Counted from the first letter of the stretch, positions 9,010-18,119 are shown. The stretch is 64,000 nucleotides of DNA from an uncultured Erythrobacter sp. (GCA_947488755.1 CANLAD010000001.1:1626247-1690246); one strand, 5' to 3'. Notes: generated by a model not told the origin, from the sequence alone. Program-made: numbers and translations.

Positions 9010-9882
9010 TCACTCGTAGGCGCGTTGTTCCCACCAGGGATAGAAGTCGGGCATGTCCTCGCTCACCTTGCTCGGATACATCGGCTTGCGCTTGTCGAGG
9101 AAACTTGCGATCCCCTCTTGCGCATCGGCGCCGCGCGACAAGCGATAGATTGCGCGGCTGTCGATCTTGTGCGCCTCCATCGGATGGTCGGCGTTCATCA
9201 GCCGCCACATCATCGCCCGTGTCAGCGCGACCGATATGGCCGAAGTGTTGTCGGCTATCTCGCGCGCCAGATCGCGCGCGTCATGCAGCAGATCCTGCGG
9301 CGCGTGGCGTGAGCGCACCAGCCCTGCCCCCTCGGCTTCGGCTGCGTCGAACACCCGTCCGGAATAGCACCATTCAAGCGCTTTGCTGATCCCGACAATC
9401 CGCGGGAGGAACCAGGCCGATGCCGCTTCGGGCACGATCCCGCGCCTTGCGAACACGAAACCATAGCGCGCCGTCTCGCTCGCCAGGCGAATGTCCATCG
9501 CCAACTGCATCGTCGCGCCCACTCCGACCGCGACGCCGTTGCAAGCGCTGATCAGCGGCTTCTTGGACTCGAACAAGCGAAGCGTCAGCAGGCCACCTCC
9601 GTCGCGCACACGCTCGTCCGACAGGTCCGTAACCTGCTCCCCGCTTGCAAAGACCTGTCCGCCATCGTCGGGGGTGAGATCAGCACCTGCGCAAAACGCC
9701 TTTTCGCCCGCGCCCGTAAAAATCACCACCCGCACCGCGTCGTCCGCGTCGATATCGTCCATCGCAGCGATGATCTCCTGCCCCATGGTGCGGGTGTAGG
9801 CGTTCATCTTGTCGGGGCGATTGAGGGTGATGGTCGCGATGCCCTCATTCTTGTCGATAGTGATCTGGGTCGGCTCAGTCAT
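9010..9882 (-). CDS. crotonase-fold enoyl-CoA hydratase/isomerase family protein
   Basis: 290 residues. The start ITLNRPDKMNAYTRTM, the oxyanion segment KAFCAGADLTPDD and the block NGVAVGVGATMQLAMDIRLAS are diagnostic for the crotonase superfamily, which acts on acyl-CoA thioesters. The two glutamates used by classical enoyl-CoA hydratase appear absent: the usual GGGCE is GVGAT, and the Q-P-E position is F-V-F. A glutamate is present in IVPEAASAWFLPR, where peroxisomal-type delta3,delta2-enoyl-CoA isomerases carry theirs. Isomerase activity is therefore a fair alternative to hydration. It lies 70 bp downstream of the M3 peptidase on the same strand. Confidence 0.9.
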   Translation of the reverse strand: MTEPTQITIDKNEGIATITLNRPDKMNAYTRTMGQEIIAAMDDIDADDAVRVVIFTGAGEKAFCAGADLTPDDGGQVFASGEQVTDLSDERVRDGGGLLTLRLFESKKPLISACNGVAVGVGATMQLAMDIRLASETARYGFVFARRGIVPEAASAWFLPRIVGISKALEWCYSGRVFDAAEAEGAGLVRSRHAPQDLLHDARDLAREIADNTSAISVALTRAMMWRLMNADHPMEAHKIDSRAIYRLSRGADAQEGIASFLDKRKPMYPSKVSEDMPDFYPWWEQRAYE

Positions 9883-9952
9883 GCGCTCTCCAATTCGCTT
9901 TCGGCTGGTTTATCTCACGCCATTCGCGCGAGCATTATCGGCGACCGACCTT

Positions 9953-12229
9953 TCACGAACCGCCCACCGTGCGCGGCGGCAGCGCGCCGTCCGAAGCCTC
10001 GACGTCCGCTGCGCCCTCTCCGCCGACCAGCCCGCGCGCTGCGAGCATGGGCTGCACGTCGGGCTGGCGACCGGCGAAGTTTTCGTACATTTCAAAGTAG
10101 TCCATCGTCCCGCCGCGGCTGAGCACGGTGTCACGGTAATGCTGACCGTTGGCGCGGGTCATACCGCCATTCTCGCGGAACCACTGACGGCTGTCGCGGT
10201 CGAGCATTTCGGTCCACAGGTAGCTGTAATAACCGGCCGAATAGCCTGCGGGCGAGCTGAAGATGTGGTTGAAATAGGTGCTGCGATAACGCGGCGGAAC
10301 CAGGTCGATTTCCAGGCCCAGCTCCTCCAGCGAGCGGCGCTCGAATGCGTCGACCTTATCCGGCGTATCGATCGCGGCGGCTTCTTGCGGCGATAGCGCT
10401 GCCCATTTCATGTCGAGCAATGCGGCCTCGACCACTTCGCCAAAATCGTATCCCTGATTGAACTTGGACGCCGCTTCGATCTTCTCGACCATCTCCAGCG
10501 GGATGGTTTCGCCCGTCTCATAATGCTTTGCATAGTTTTGCAGCACGCGCGGATCGGTTGCCCACATTTCGTGCACCTGGCTCGGATACTCGACGAAATC
10601 GCGTGCGGTCGCGGTGCCCGAGAGGCTTTCGTACTTCTGGTCTGCAAAGAAACCGTGCAGCGCGTGGCCGAACTCGTGGAAGGTGGTGTTGACGTTGTCG
10701 AAGCTGACCAGTTGCACCTCACCTTCGGGTGCCTTCGGGATGTTGAGCACGTTGTAGATCACCGGCTTGGTGTCCCACAGATAGCTCTGATCGACGAAGT
10801 TGCTCATCCACGCGCCGCCGCGCTTGGACTCGCGCTGGAACGGGTCGAAATAGAACAGGCCAAGCTCGGACCCGTCCGCTTCGAACACGGTGTAGACCCA
10901 TACGTCGGGGTGGTAGGTCGGAATGTCGCTGCGGCGCTCGAACGTGAGGCCGTAGAGTTCGTTCGCCATGAAGAAGACGCCATCTTCCAGCACCTTGTCG
11001 AGCTGGAAATACTCCGCCACTGCATCTTCATCGAGGTCGTAGCGCTCAGCCTTCACCTGATTGGCATAGCGGTACCAGTCCCACGGCTGGACCTCGTAAT
11101 TGCCGCCTTCTGCCGCGATGGCATCGTTCAGCATCGCCGCCTCGCGGCGCTGTGTCGCGGCGAGTGCGGGGACCATCTGTTCCATGAAGCCAAGCGCGGT
11201 GGCGGGTGTTTTCGCCATGCGATCGTACATGGTGTAGCTCGCCCAATCCTCCTCACCGAAAAGCGCCGCCTTTTGCGCGCGCAGTTCCGCGATCCGGGCG
11301 AGGAGCAGACGCGTGTCGTGCTCGGCGTTCGTACCGTTGGCGCGGTTGGCGCTGAGCATGAACAGCTTCTCGCGTGTTTCGCGGTTGTCGAGACTGGGGA
11401 GCAGCGGCTGTTGCGTCGTGTTCTGCAGCGCGATCGCGTATTTGCCTGGCGCGCCCTTTTCGCTCGCAAGCTCCGCGGCGGCGCGAATATCGGCATCGGA
11501 AAGCCCGGCAAGTTCATCCGCCGTGTCGACGATCAGTGGCTGGTCGTTCGTCGCGGTGCGCACCGCCTGGCCGAATTCGGTGGTGAGGGTCGAAAGCTCG
11601 GTGTTGATCGCCTTGACCTGCTCGCGCTCGGCATCGGTCAGCAACGCGCCGGCCTGGACCATATCCTTATATGTCTCTTCGAGCAGCTTTGCGTCTTCGC
11701 GCATCATGCTCATCGCGGCGCGGTTGTCATAAACCGCCTTCACCCGCGCGAAAAGATCCGGGTTGAGAGTGATCGAATCCGAATGAGCCGATAGCTTCGG
11801 GCTTATCTCGGTGTTGATTTCATCGATCCGATCGGTGGTGTTCGATCCTGCCAAAGCGAAGAAGACCCGGGCGACCCGGCCCAGCATCCGGCCCGACTTC
11901 TCCAGCGCGACGATGGTGTTGTCGAAACTCGGCGCGGCAGGGTTGTCGATGATCGCCTGCACTTCAGCGGTCTGAATCGCCATGCCCTGCTCGAAAGCCG
12001 GGACGTAATCGTCCTCGGAAATCTGGGTGAAGTCAGGCGCAAGGAACGGCAGCGAACTGTCGGATGCGAAATAGCCGGTGCCTTCGGGTATCTGAGGCGC
12101 GTAATCCTGCTCGGCAGCAGCTTCGGAGATCGGGTCCATGTCGGCTCCTTGCGAATAGGTGGCGCATCCGCCCAGCAGCGCGGCTGCGGAAACGGTCGAA
12201 AGGATCGGGGCCAGTGTGCGGGCCTTCAT
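9953..12229 (-). CDS. M3 family metallopeptidase, peptidyl-dipeptidase Dcp-like lipoprotein
   Basis: 758 residues. The N-terminus has a signal sequence with lipobox (SAAALLGGC), so the mature enzyme is probably anchored to a membrane facing the periplasm. The zinc motif is HEFGH at residues 518-522 (FHEFGHALHGFF), and the third ligand region follows in DFVEYPSQVHEMWA. The C-terminal block (SAGYYSYLWTEMLDRD) is typical of Dcp/oligopeptidase A. The family removes dipeptides from C-termini or cuts short oligopeptides. It may process peptides brought in by the TonB-dependent systems further along the window. An AGAGAG ribosome site precedes the ATG. Confidence 0.95.
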   Translation of the reverse strand: MKARTLAPILSTVSAAALLGGCATYSQGADMDPISEAAAEQDYAPQIPEGTGYFASDSSLPFLAPDFTQISEDDYVPAFEQGMAIQTAEVQAIIDNPAAPSFDNTIVALEKSGRMLGRVARVFFALAGSNTTDRIDEINTEISPKLSAHSDSITLNPDLFARVKAVYDNRAAMSMMREDAKLLEETYKDMVQAGALLTDAEREQVKAINTELSTLTTEFGQAVRTATNDQPLIVDTADELAGLSDADIRAAAELASEKGAPGKYAIALQNTTQQPLLPSLDNRETREKLFMLSANRANGTNAEHDTRLLLARIAELRAQKAALFGEEDWASYTMYDRMAKTPATALGFMEQMVPALAATQRREAAMLNDAIAAEGGNYEVQPWDWYRYANQVKAERYDLDEDAVAEYFQLDKVLEDGVFFMANELYGLTFERRSDIPTYHPDVWVYTVFEADGSELGLFYFDPFQRESKRGGAWMSNFVDQSYLWDTKPVIYNVLNIPKAPEGEVQLVSFDNVNTTFHEFGHALHGFFADQKYESLSGTATARDFVEYPSQVHEMWATDPRVLQNYAKHYETGETIPLEMVEKIEAASKFNQGYDFGEVVEAALLDMKWAALSPQEAAAIDTPDKVDAFERRSLEELGLEIDLVPPRYRSTYFNHIFSSPAGYSAGYYSYLWTEMLDRDSRQWFRENGGMTRANGQHYRDTVLSRGGTMDYFEMYENFAGRQPDVQPMLAARGLVGGEGAADVEASDGALPPRTVGGS

Positions 12230-12331
12230 AAACGTTCTCTCTTTGTCGATGGCGATATGTTCGGTGATAATGGCGGCAGCTTGAACAGCGAATGAGCGCC
12301 GATTGCAAGGTTGAGGCCCACGCTGCGCAAG

Positions 12332-12368
12332 AAAAAGCCCCGCAGCGAAGGATCGCTACGGGGCTTTT
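12332..12368 (-). terminator. intrinsic terminator after the SDR gene
   Basis: A hairpin with stem arms GCCCCG(C)AGCGA and TCGCTACGGGGC is flanked by A-rich and T-rich tracts, so on the minus strand it ends in TTTTTC. It lies 20 bp after the SDR stop and before the M3 peptidase promoter region. Confidence 0.88.
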
Positions 12369-12388
12369 GCGTCTTGGAGTGCCTGCGC

Positions 12389-13174
12389 TTACCTCGGCGC
12401 CATGCGGATGGCGCCGTCCAACCGCACATCCTCGCCGTTGAAATAGCCGGTTTCGATCATGCACATCGCAAGCTTGGCATATTCGGTCGGTTCGCCCAGA
12501 CGTTTGGGGAACGGGACGCTGGCAGCGAGCGCTTCCTTCACCTGCGGGGGCGCGGCGTTCATCAGCGGGGTTTCGAAGATGCCGGGCAGGATCGTGTTCA
12601 CCCGGATGCCTTCGCGCATGAGATCGCGCGCGATGGGCAGCGTCATGCCGACCACCCCGCCCTTCGATGCGGAGTAGGCCGCCTGGCCCATCTGGCCGTC
12701 TTCGGCTGCAACGCTGGCGGTGTTGACAATCGCGCCGCGGTCCCCGTCATCGGATAGCGGGTCGAGCGTCATCATGCCCGCTGCGGACTTGGCGATGCAG
12801 CGGAACGTGCCGATCAGGTTGACCTGGATCACGAAGTCGAACGCGCTGATCGGGAAGTGCTTGATTTCGCCCGATTGCTTGTCGCGGCTGGCGGTCTTGA
12901 TCGCGTTGCCGATCCCGGCGCAATTGACGAGGATGCGCTCCTGCCCGTGCGCCTCGCGCGCCTTGGCAAACGCCGCGTCGACCTCCTCGTCGTTGGTCAC
13001 GTTGACCTTGCAGAATACGCCGCCGAGTTCTTCGGCCATTGCATTGCCCTTGTCATCGTTCATGTCGAAGATCGCGACCTTCGCGCCCTTCGCAGCAATC
13101 GCCCGCGCAGTGGCAGCGCCGAGGCCCGATGCACCGCCGGTAACGACGGCGGGGGTGTTTGCGGATACTTCCAT
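12389..13174 (-). CDS. SDR family oxidoreductase, 3-hydroxyacyl-CoA dehydrogenase type 2-like
   Basis: A 261-residue NAD(P)-binding short-chain dehydrogenase. The nucleotide-binding TGGASGLG is at residues 12-19, an acidic residue at FDMNDD suggests NAD(H), NCAG is in the middle, and the catalytic YSASK sits in AAYSASKGGVVG with a serine upstream in IVNTASVA. The inserted stretch SRDKQSGEIKHFPISAFD and the C-terminal NGEDVRLDGAIRM resemble the HSD17B10/FabG-like 3-hydroxyacyl-CoA dehydrogenases. It follows a thiolase on the same strand, which supports a role in beta-oxidation. A good AGAGGAAAAG ribosome site precedes the ATG. Confidence 0.92.
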   Translation of the reverse strand: MEVSANTPAVVTGGASGLGAATARAIAAKGAKVAIFDMNDDKGNAMAEELGGVFCKVNVTNDEEVDAAFAKAREAHGQERILVNCAGIGNAIKTASRDKQSGEIKHFPISAFDFVIQVNLIGTFRCIAKSAAGMMTLDPLSDDGDRGAIVNTASVAAEDGQMGQAAYSASKGGVVGMTLPIARDLMREGIRVNTILPGIFETPLMNAAPPQVKEALAASVPFPKRLGEPTEYAKLAMCMIETGYFNGEDVRLDGAIRMAPR

Positions 13175-13202
13175 TATACTTTTCCTCTCAAATCAAAAAA
13201 GG

Positions 13203-13278
13203 TCATCCCAGCGAAAGCTGAGGTCTGGTGCGGTGAACGAAAGAGCTTGCGGCGCGAGCCCTCAGCTTTCGCCGGGGC
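13203..13278. repeat. intergenic palindromic repeat element
   Basis: Inverted arms CCCAGCGAAAGCTGAGG (13207-13223) and CCTCAGCTTTCGCCGGGG (about 13260-13277) enclose a GC-rich centre. Read on the minus strand, one arm would encode the SAFAGMT string often seen where such bacterial interspersed palindromes are wrongly translated. It fills nearly all of the space between the SDR and thiolase genes. Confidence 0.75.
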
Positions 13279-13288
13279 ACGTGCCAAG

Positions 13289-14458
13289 TCAGACCCGCTC
13301 GACGATGGTGACATTGGCGACACCGCCGCCTTCGCACATCGTCTGCAGGCCGTATTTCTTGTCATGGCGTTTGAGCGCATGAACCAGCGTCGCCATCAGC
13401 TTGGTGCCGCTCGCACCAAGCGGATGGCCCAAAGCGATTGCGCCCCCGTGGACGTTGAGTTTGTCAGGGTCGGCCCCGGTATGCTTGAGCCAGGCAAGCG
13501 GAACAGGCGCGAAGGCTTCGTTGACTTCGTAAAGGTCGATATCGCCCATTTTCATGCCAGCCCGCTCCAGCGCGCGGTCGGTCGCGAACAACGGTTCCTC
13601 AAGCATGATGACCGGATCACCCGCAGTGACGGTCAGATTGTGAATCCGCACCATCGGGGTGAGGTTATGGCGTTTGAGCGCCTCCTCGGACACCACCAGC
13701 ACCGCGCTCGACCCATCGCAGATCTGGCTGGCGGAAGCAGCGCTTATCTTGCCTTCAGGGCTGATCAACTTGACGCCAGCAATACCTTCGAGGCTCGCAT
13801 CGAAGCGAATGCCCTCATCGACCGTGTGCATCTCATCGCCGTCGGGCGTCTCGATCTCGACCGGCACGATCTCGTCCTCAAACGCGCCAGTTTCGGTGGC
13901 CTTGATCGCCTTCTGATGGCTTTCTAGCGCAAAGCTGTCGAGCTGATCTTTGGTGAAGCCGTGCTTCTCGGCAATCATCTCTGCGCCCATGAATTGGCTG
14001 AACTGGATGTTAGGGTATTTCTCCTCAAGTCCCGGCGACTTGTAGTGGCCCAATCCCTCCTTCATGTGCAGCGTCGCGTTCGAGCCCATTGGCACGCGCG
14101 TCATGCTTTCGACGCCGCTTGCGATGACGGCATCCTGCGTCCCGCTCATCACCGCCTGCGCGGCAAACTGGATTGCCTGCTGACTGGAGCCGCACTGCCG
14201 GTCGATAGTCACTGCGGGTGTGCTCTCGGGCAGCTTGGACGCCAGCACGCCCATCCGCCCAACTTGCATCGCCTGCTCGCCCGCCTGGCTGACGCAGCCT
14301 GTGACCACATCGTCAATGGCGCCCGGATCGATCCCGCTGCGATCCACAATCGCGTCGAGCGATTTGGCCAGCAGGTCGACCGGGTGCACGCCTGCAAGCC
14401 GCCCTCCGCGCTTGCCTCCGGCGGTCCTCACGGCATCGACAATATAGGCGGTGGGCAT
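13289..14458 (-). CDS. acetyl-CoA C-acyltransferase (thiolase)
   Basis: A 389-residue thiolase II enzyme. The nucleophilic Cys89 is in DRQCGSSQQ, the catalytic His is in GHPLGASG near residue 346, and the second Cys is in TMCEGGG near residue 376. It joins or cleaves 3-ketoacyl-CoA. I chose the ATG at 14458 over in-frame ATGs at 14479 and 14467, because AAAGGA lies 8 nt upstream of it. The SDR gene lies 114 bp downstream on the same strand and could supply the 3-ketoacyl-CoA, although a palindromic repeat separates them. Confidence 0.95.
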   Translation of the reverse strand: MPTAYIVDAVRTAGGKRGGRLAGVHPVDLLAKSLDAIVDRSGIDPGAIDDVVTGCVSQAGEQAMQVGRMGVLASKLPESTPAVTIDRQCGSSQQAIQFAAQAVMSGTQDAVIASGVESMTRVPMGSNATLHMKEGLGHYKSPGLEEKYPNIQFSQFMGAEMIAEKHGFTKDQLDSFALESHQKAIKATETGAFEDEIVPVEIETPDGDEMHTVDEGIRFDASLEGIAGVKLISPEGKISAASASQICDGSSAVLVVSEEALKRHNLTPMVRIHNLTVTAGDPVIMLEEPLFATDRALERAGMKMGDIDLYEVNEAFAPVPLAWLKHTGADPDKLNVHGGAIALGHPLGASGTKLMATLVHALKRHDKKYGLQTMCEGGGVANVTIVERV

Positions 14459-14599
14459 CAGCGGCATCCTTTCAAGCAAGACGGTTGCGAATTGCGACCC
14501 GGTTATGGGAGGCGGAGCGTCAAATCAACCAGCACTTGGGCGGTAGAAGGTGGTGGCGCTTGCATTGTGACAGACCGCCTCGCTACGAGAGCAGCGCAG

Positions 14600-15331
14600 A
14601 TGAAGACCTTGTTTGAACTCAATCCCGACCTCGACCGAGAGGCGCTGGCCCACCGGTTCGCGCAGCATGGCCGTGTTCAGGTGCGTGACGTGCTGACACC
14701 GGAAAGCGCGCGCGAAATGCTCGCCGTGCTGGGCAAAGGCACGCCTTGGGGCATGGTGACAGGCAGCGGCGAAGCGAAGCCCCGCAGTTTTCGCGCTGAA
14801 GAAGTGCAGACGCCTCAGGGGAGAGAGGCGGTAAACGCCGCCGCGATGGAGGCACAGCAGAGCACCGCGCAAGGGCAATACGGCTTTCGTTTCGCGCACT
14901 ATCCTATCCTGACTGCGGTGCAGGAAGGCTGGCAGCCCGGCAGCCCTCACGAGATCATTCTCGAACACCTAAATGCGCCGCATTTTATCGGTTTTGCCCG
15001 CGCCGTGACCGGGATCGACGATCTGGTCAAAGCCGATGGCCAAGCAACCCTGTTCGCGCCCAATCACTATCTTGGTCGGCACATCGACAGCCATGTCGCA
15101 GAAGGATGGGAAGTCGCCTACGTCCTCAACTTTGCCCCGCCTGGCTGGCATCCGGACTGGGGCGGCTATCTCATGTTTCTCGACGAGGATGGCGATGTGA
15201 CTGAGGGGTTCCGCCCGCGTTTCAACGCGCTCAACCTGTTCAAGGTGCCACAAACACATCTGGTATCCTATGTCCCGCCCTTCGCCCCGCTGGGCCGGGT
15301 GGCGGTGACCGGGTGGCTGCGCACGAAATGA
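14600..15331 (+). CDS. 2OG-Fe(II) oxygenase, prolyl hydroxylase-like
   Basis: 243 residues, cytoplasmic. The double-stranded beta-helix core is in the C-terminal half. Fe ligands are H161 and D163 in GRHIDSH and H220 in PQTHLVSYV, and R233 in PLGRVAVTGW would bind 2-oxoglutarate. The overall pattern (LTPESAREML at the start, YVLNFAPPGWHPDWGGYLMF in the middle) is like Tpa1/OGFOD1-type and bacterial prolyl 4-hydroxylases, which modify proteins. The frame extends upstream antisense to the thiolase gene, but the first sensible start is the ATG at 14600. It overlaps the next gene by 4 bp (ATGA). Confidence 0.88.
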   Translation: MKTLFELNPDLDREALAHRFAQHGRVQVRDVLTPESAREMLAVLGKGTPWGMVTGSGEAKPRSFRAEEVQTPQGREAVNAAAMEAQQSTAQGQYGFRFAHYPILTAVQEGWQPGSPHEIILEHLNAPHFIGFARAVTGIDDLVKADGQATLFAPNHYLGRHIDSHVAEGWEVAYVLNFAPPGWHPDWGGYLMFLDEDGDVTEGFRPRFNALNLFKVPQTHLVSYVPPFAPLGRVAVTGWLRTK

Positions 15332-17064
15332 GCAAGACTGCCGCCCGTCTCTCCGCACCCGAGGCGATGGTGCGCGTCCGTATGGCGATGCAAAGCGGTG
15401 ATATCGCGACTGCGCGGACAATAGCCGAAGCTGCCCGCAGCGATCACCCGAACGACGCCGCGCTTGCGGATGCAGCAGGGGATCTTGCGCTCAAGGCCGG
15501 TGACGGCGCGAAGGCGGTGCAGCATTTTGCCGCAGCTTCTCGCCTCGCGCCGCAAATGCTCGATTACGCGATCAATCATGCGATCGCATTTCAGAGGTTG
15601 GGACGCCATGGCGAGGCGGTTGCCACTCTCGAGGTTCACGAGCACACAGGCAGATCAGATGCGCGCTACGCCAGCGTGCGTGCGATGTCCCACCGCGCGC
15701 TGAGCGATCCGGCGGCGGCGGCGACATGGTACGATGCGTCGCTTCGGATCGAGCCGGACAGAGCGCGCGCGCTCCATGGCCGCGCGCGGGTTGCGCTCGA
15801 ACGCGGTGAGGCAGATGCGGTTGCGCGCTTCGATCAGGCGCTGGCGGCCAGTCCGGGCGATGCTGATTTGTGGCTCGGTAAGGCGCAGGCACTCGAAGTG
15901 GCGGCTGACGTGAGCGGCGCTCGCACAATCGCGGAGCAACTGTGCGTGCAAGCCCCGCGTTTTATCGCCGCCCTCTCGTTTCTCTCGGGCCTTAAGCTAG
16001 CGGCTGGCGAAGCGGACTTCACCGCGCCCTTCGCCCAAGCCGCAAGCCGCGCCCCGCAAGACCCCAACATCCCCGCCCAACATGCAGAAACGCTAGCCGC
16101 ACTCGACCATGCCAGCGAGGCCACGGATATCGCCGCCGACGCGCGCAAGCGGTTTCCTGAGGAGCCGCACTTTGCGCTGCTGGAGGCGATCCATGCAGGG
16201 TCGGCGGGTGACTGGAATCGGGCAGAGGCGATCTTTGCCGATCTGCTGATTGCCAGCCCACTGCGCGCTTTGCATGAGGCGCGTCACAGAATTCGCGCCG
16301 GTGACCTCCCGCGGGTGCACTCGCTGCTCGATCGCGCTCTTGCGGGCGATCCTTGGAACATCTCAGCCTGGGCGTTGCGCGGCATTGCGTGGCGCCTATC
16401 CGACGATGCGGAGGCTTCGGAGCGGGCGCAGTGGCTTCACGAGCAACCGGGATTGGTGCAGCTGCGACCGATCGCGGGGCGCGAAGGACTGATCGAAGAT
16501 GTGATTGAAGAGCTGCGCGTGCTGCACCAAGCATCCGCCATGCCTCTGGGCCAGTCCCTGCGCGGCGGAACGCAAACGCGCGCGATACTGTTCGACCGGA
16601 CCGAGCCCTTGCTCGCCGAATTGCGCGAGGCGATCCTCGCAACTCTTGAGCGTTATCGCGCCGAACTCCCGCAAACGGATGAGACCCACCCGCTTCTGCG
16701 ACACCGTGACACGCTGTGGCACCTGGCTGGGTCGTGGTCGGTTCGGCTGGCGGGCGGCGGCGATTACCATACCGCGCATATCCATCCTCAGGGCATCATC
16801 TCTTCCGCGCTTTATCTAGTCGTGCCTCCCTCAGCACAGGAAGCAGACAGGCAGTCGGGCTGGCTGGAGATAGGACGTCCTCCGCAGGACTTGGGACTTG
16901 AACTTCCGCCGCTCGAAGTGATCCAGCCCGCGGTCGGCCAGCTCGCCCTGTTTCCAAGCACCTGTTATCACGGAACGACACCGTTCAGTGGCGCGAACGC
17001 TGAGCGGAACGAGCGCATGACGGTGGCTTTCGATGTCGTTGAGGCGAAAGGACAGACCTCGTGA
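15328..17064 (+). CDS. TPR-repeat protein with C-terminal 2OG-Fe(II) oxygenase domain
   Basis: 578 residues. About residues 10-360 form degenerate alpha-helical TPR-like repeats (for example DLALKAGDGAKAVQHFAAASRLAP). The C-terminal 200 residues fit the TIGR02466/2OG-FeII_Oxy_5 family: a cluster H481, H484 and H486 in DYHTAHIHPQG, then SSALYLVVP, and the distal LFPSTCYHGTTPF followed by MTVAFDV. The repeats probably present a protein substrate to the oxygenase. The start at 15328 overlaps the previous stop by 4 bp, and the stop overlaps the next GTG start by 4 bp. The three genes are therefore translationally coupled. Confidence 0.88.
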   Translation: MSKTAARLSAPEAMVRVRMAMQSGDIATARTIAEAARSDHPNDAALADAAGDLALKAGDGAKAVQHFAAASRLAPQMLDYAINHAIAFQRLGRHGEAVATLEVHEHTGRSDARYASVRAMSHRALSDPAAAATWYDASLRIEPDRARALHGRARVALERGEADAVARFDQALAASPGDADLWLGKAQALEVAADVSGARTIAEQLCVQAPRFIAALSFLSGLKLAAGEADFTAPFAQAASRAPQDPNIPAQHAETLAALDHASEATDIAADARKRFPEEPHFALLEAIHAGSAGDWNRAEAIFADLLIASPLRALHEARHRIRAGDLPRVHSLLDRALAGDPWNISAWALRGIAWRLSDDAEASERAQWLHEQPGLVQLRPIAGREGLIEDVIEELRVLHQASAMPLGQSLRGGTQTRAILFDRTEPLLAELREAILATLERYRAELPQTDETHPLLRHRDTLWHLAGSWSVRLAGGGDYHTAHIHPQGIISSALYLVVPPSAQEADRQSGWLEIGRPPQDLGLELPPLEVIQPAVGQLALFPSTCYHGTTPFSGANAERNERMTVAFDVVEAKGQTS

Positions 17065-17972
17065 GCGCTTCCGAGCCAATTGATCCATGGGGCGACTTCT
17101 GGGCATCGAACGCGCGAAATGGCGGCAGCGAAGGTCGCGGATGCATGCCACAACGCTGGCAGGCGATAGAGGACGCGCAGAAGGCGGCGTGGTCGGATTT
17201 CGCGCAAGCGCTGCCGAACGGCACTCGTATTCTCGACCTGGCAACGGGAGATGGTCGAGTGCTGCGCTGGATGCGGGAAGAACGTCGCGACTTCGAACTC
17301 GCAGGCGTCGACCTCGCCCCTACCCTTCCATCTGCGCCCGAAGGCACGCAAACTCAGGGCGGCGTGGCCATGGAGAACCTACCTTTCGAGGACTGGAGCT
17401 TCGACGCGGTCGTGAGCCAGTTCGGCTTCGAATACGGTGACATGGAAAAAGCCGCGGCCGAAATCGCGCGGGTGCTGGCCCCTGGCGGATCGGTGGGCCT
17501 GATGGTGCACCGCGGCGATGGTCCGATCCTGGAGCGCAACCGCCACAGACGCGCCGAAATCGACTGGGTGCTGGGCGAAAAGCGGCTTAGCGAGCTCGTC
17601 AGCTATGCGCTGACAGCCGACAATGGCGGAGCTGGTCCAGCGGCTCAGGTCGCGGGTGCGATCGGGCTGCTGGGCTCGCGCAGGTTCGGCGAGACCAGTC
17701 CGGCCTGGGAAATCGCCGAGGCTATGCGGCGCGCAATCATGATGGGCGAGAGTGCGGGACCAGCTTCCATCATGGAAACGCTGCGGGCCATCGAAGCGCA
17801 GGCCACCAATGAGATCGGGCGGATCGAGTCCCTCGCCGCCGCATGCGCGAGAGCCGATGCACGGGAGGCGCTACTCGCCGCATTCACGGCAGTGAGCCTC
17901 ACGTTGCACGAGACGACAACGATAACCGAACCATCCAGGCGCGCTTTCGCGGATTTCCTGACCTTCGGCTAA
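17061..17972 (+). CDS. class I SAM-dependent methyltransferase
   Basis: A 303-residue, UbiE-like Rossmann methyltransferase. Motif I is ILDLATGDGRVLRWM (about residues 55-69), an acidic residue follows in ELAGVDLAP, and motif IV-like WSFDAVVSQFGFEYGDM precedes ARVLAPGGSVGLMV. The start is GTG, overlapping the previous stop (GTGA). As third member of a coupled cassette with two oxygenases, it may methylate the same target or product. The C-terminal 100 residues are helical with no recognisable domain. Confidence 0.88.
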   Translation: MSASEPIDPWGDFWASNARNGGSEGRGCMPQRWQAIEDAQKAAWSDFAQALPNGTRILDLATGDGRVLRWMREERRDFELAGVDLAPTLPSAPEGTQTQGGVAMENLPFEDWSFDAVVSQFGFEYGDMEKAAAEIARVLAPGGSVGLMVHRGDGPILERNRHRRAEIDWVLGEKRLSELVSYALTADNGGAGPAAQVAGAIGLLGSRRFGETSPAWEIAEAMRRAIMMGESAGPASIMETLRAIEAQATNEIGRIESLAAACARADAREALLAAFTAVSLTLHETTTITEPSRRAFADFLTFG

Positions 17973-18068
17973 AAGAACCGGAGAGGATTCAGTGATCCGC
18001 TTCCAGTTGGAAGGCGGCGTTGCTCGGATCGTTGCCAAATTCAGCAGGCTCGTGCGAGACAACAAAAA

Positions 18069-18100
18069 GGGCGGCGAACCGAAGTCCGCCGCCCATTTTA
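18069..18100 (-). terminator. intrinsic terminator of the TonB receptor gene (possibly bidirectional)
   Basis: A GC stem (GGGCGGCG with CGCCGCCC, GAA/CGAA loop region) is followed on the minus strand by TTTTTG, 20 bp after the receptor stop. On the plus strand an ATTTTATT tract follows, so it may also end the oxygenase-methyltransferase transcript. Confidence 0.85.
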
Positions 18101-18119
18101 TTGGCCGCTTGACCGTGTC

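Noticed and set aside
10523..11794. A 423-codon plus-strand frame opposite the M3 peptidase; similar frames at 22872-23969, 28038-29429 and 29565-30686
   Set aside because: All lie antisense to genes with clear motifs (M3 and S9 peptidases, clpB) and have no family signatures or ribosome sites.
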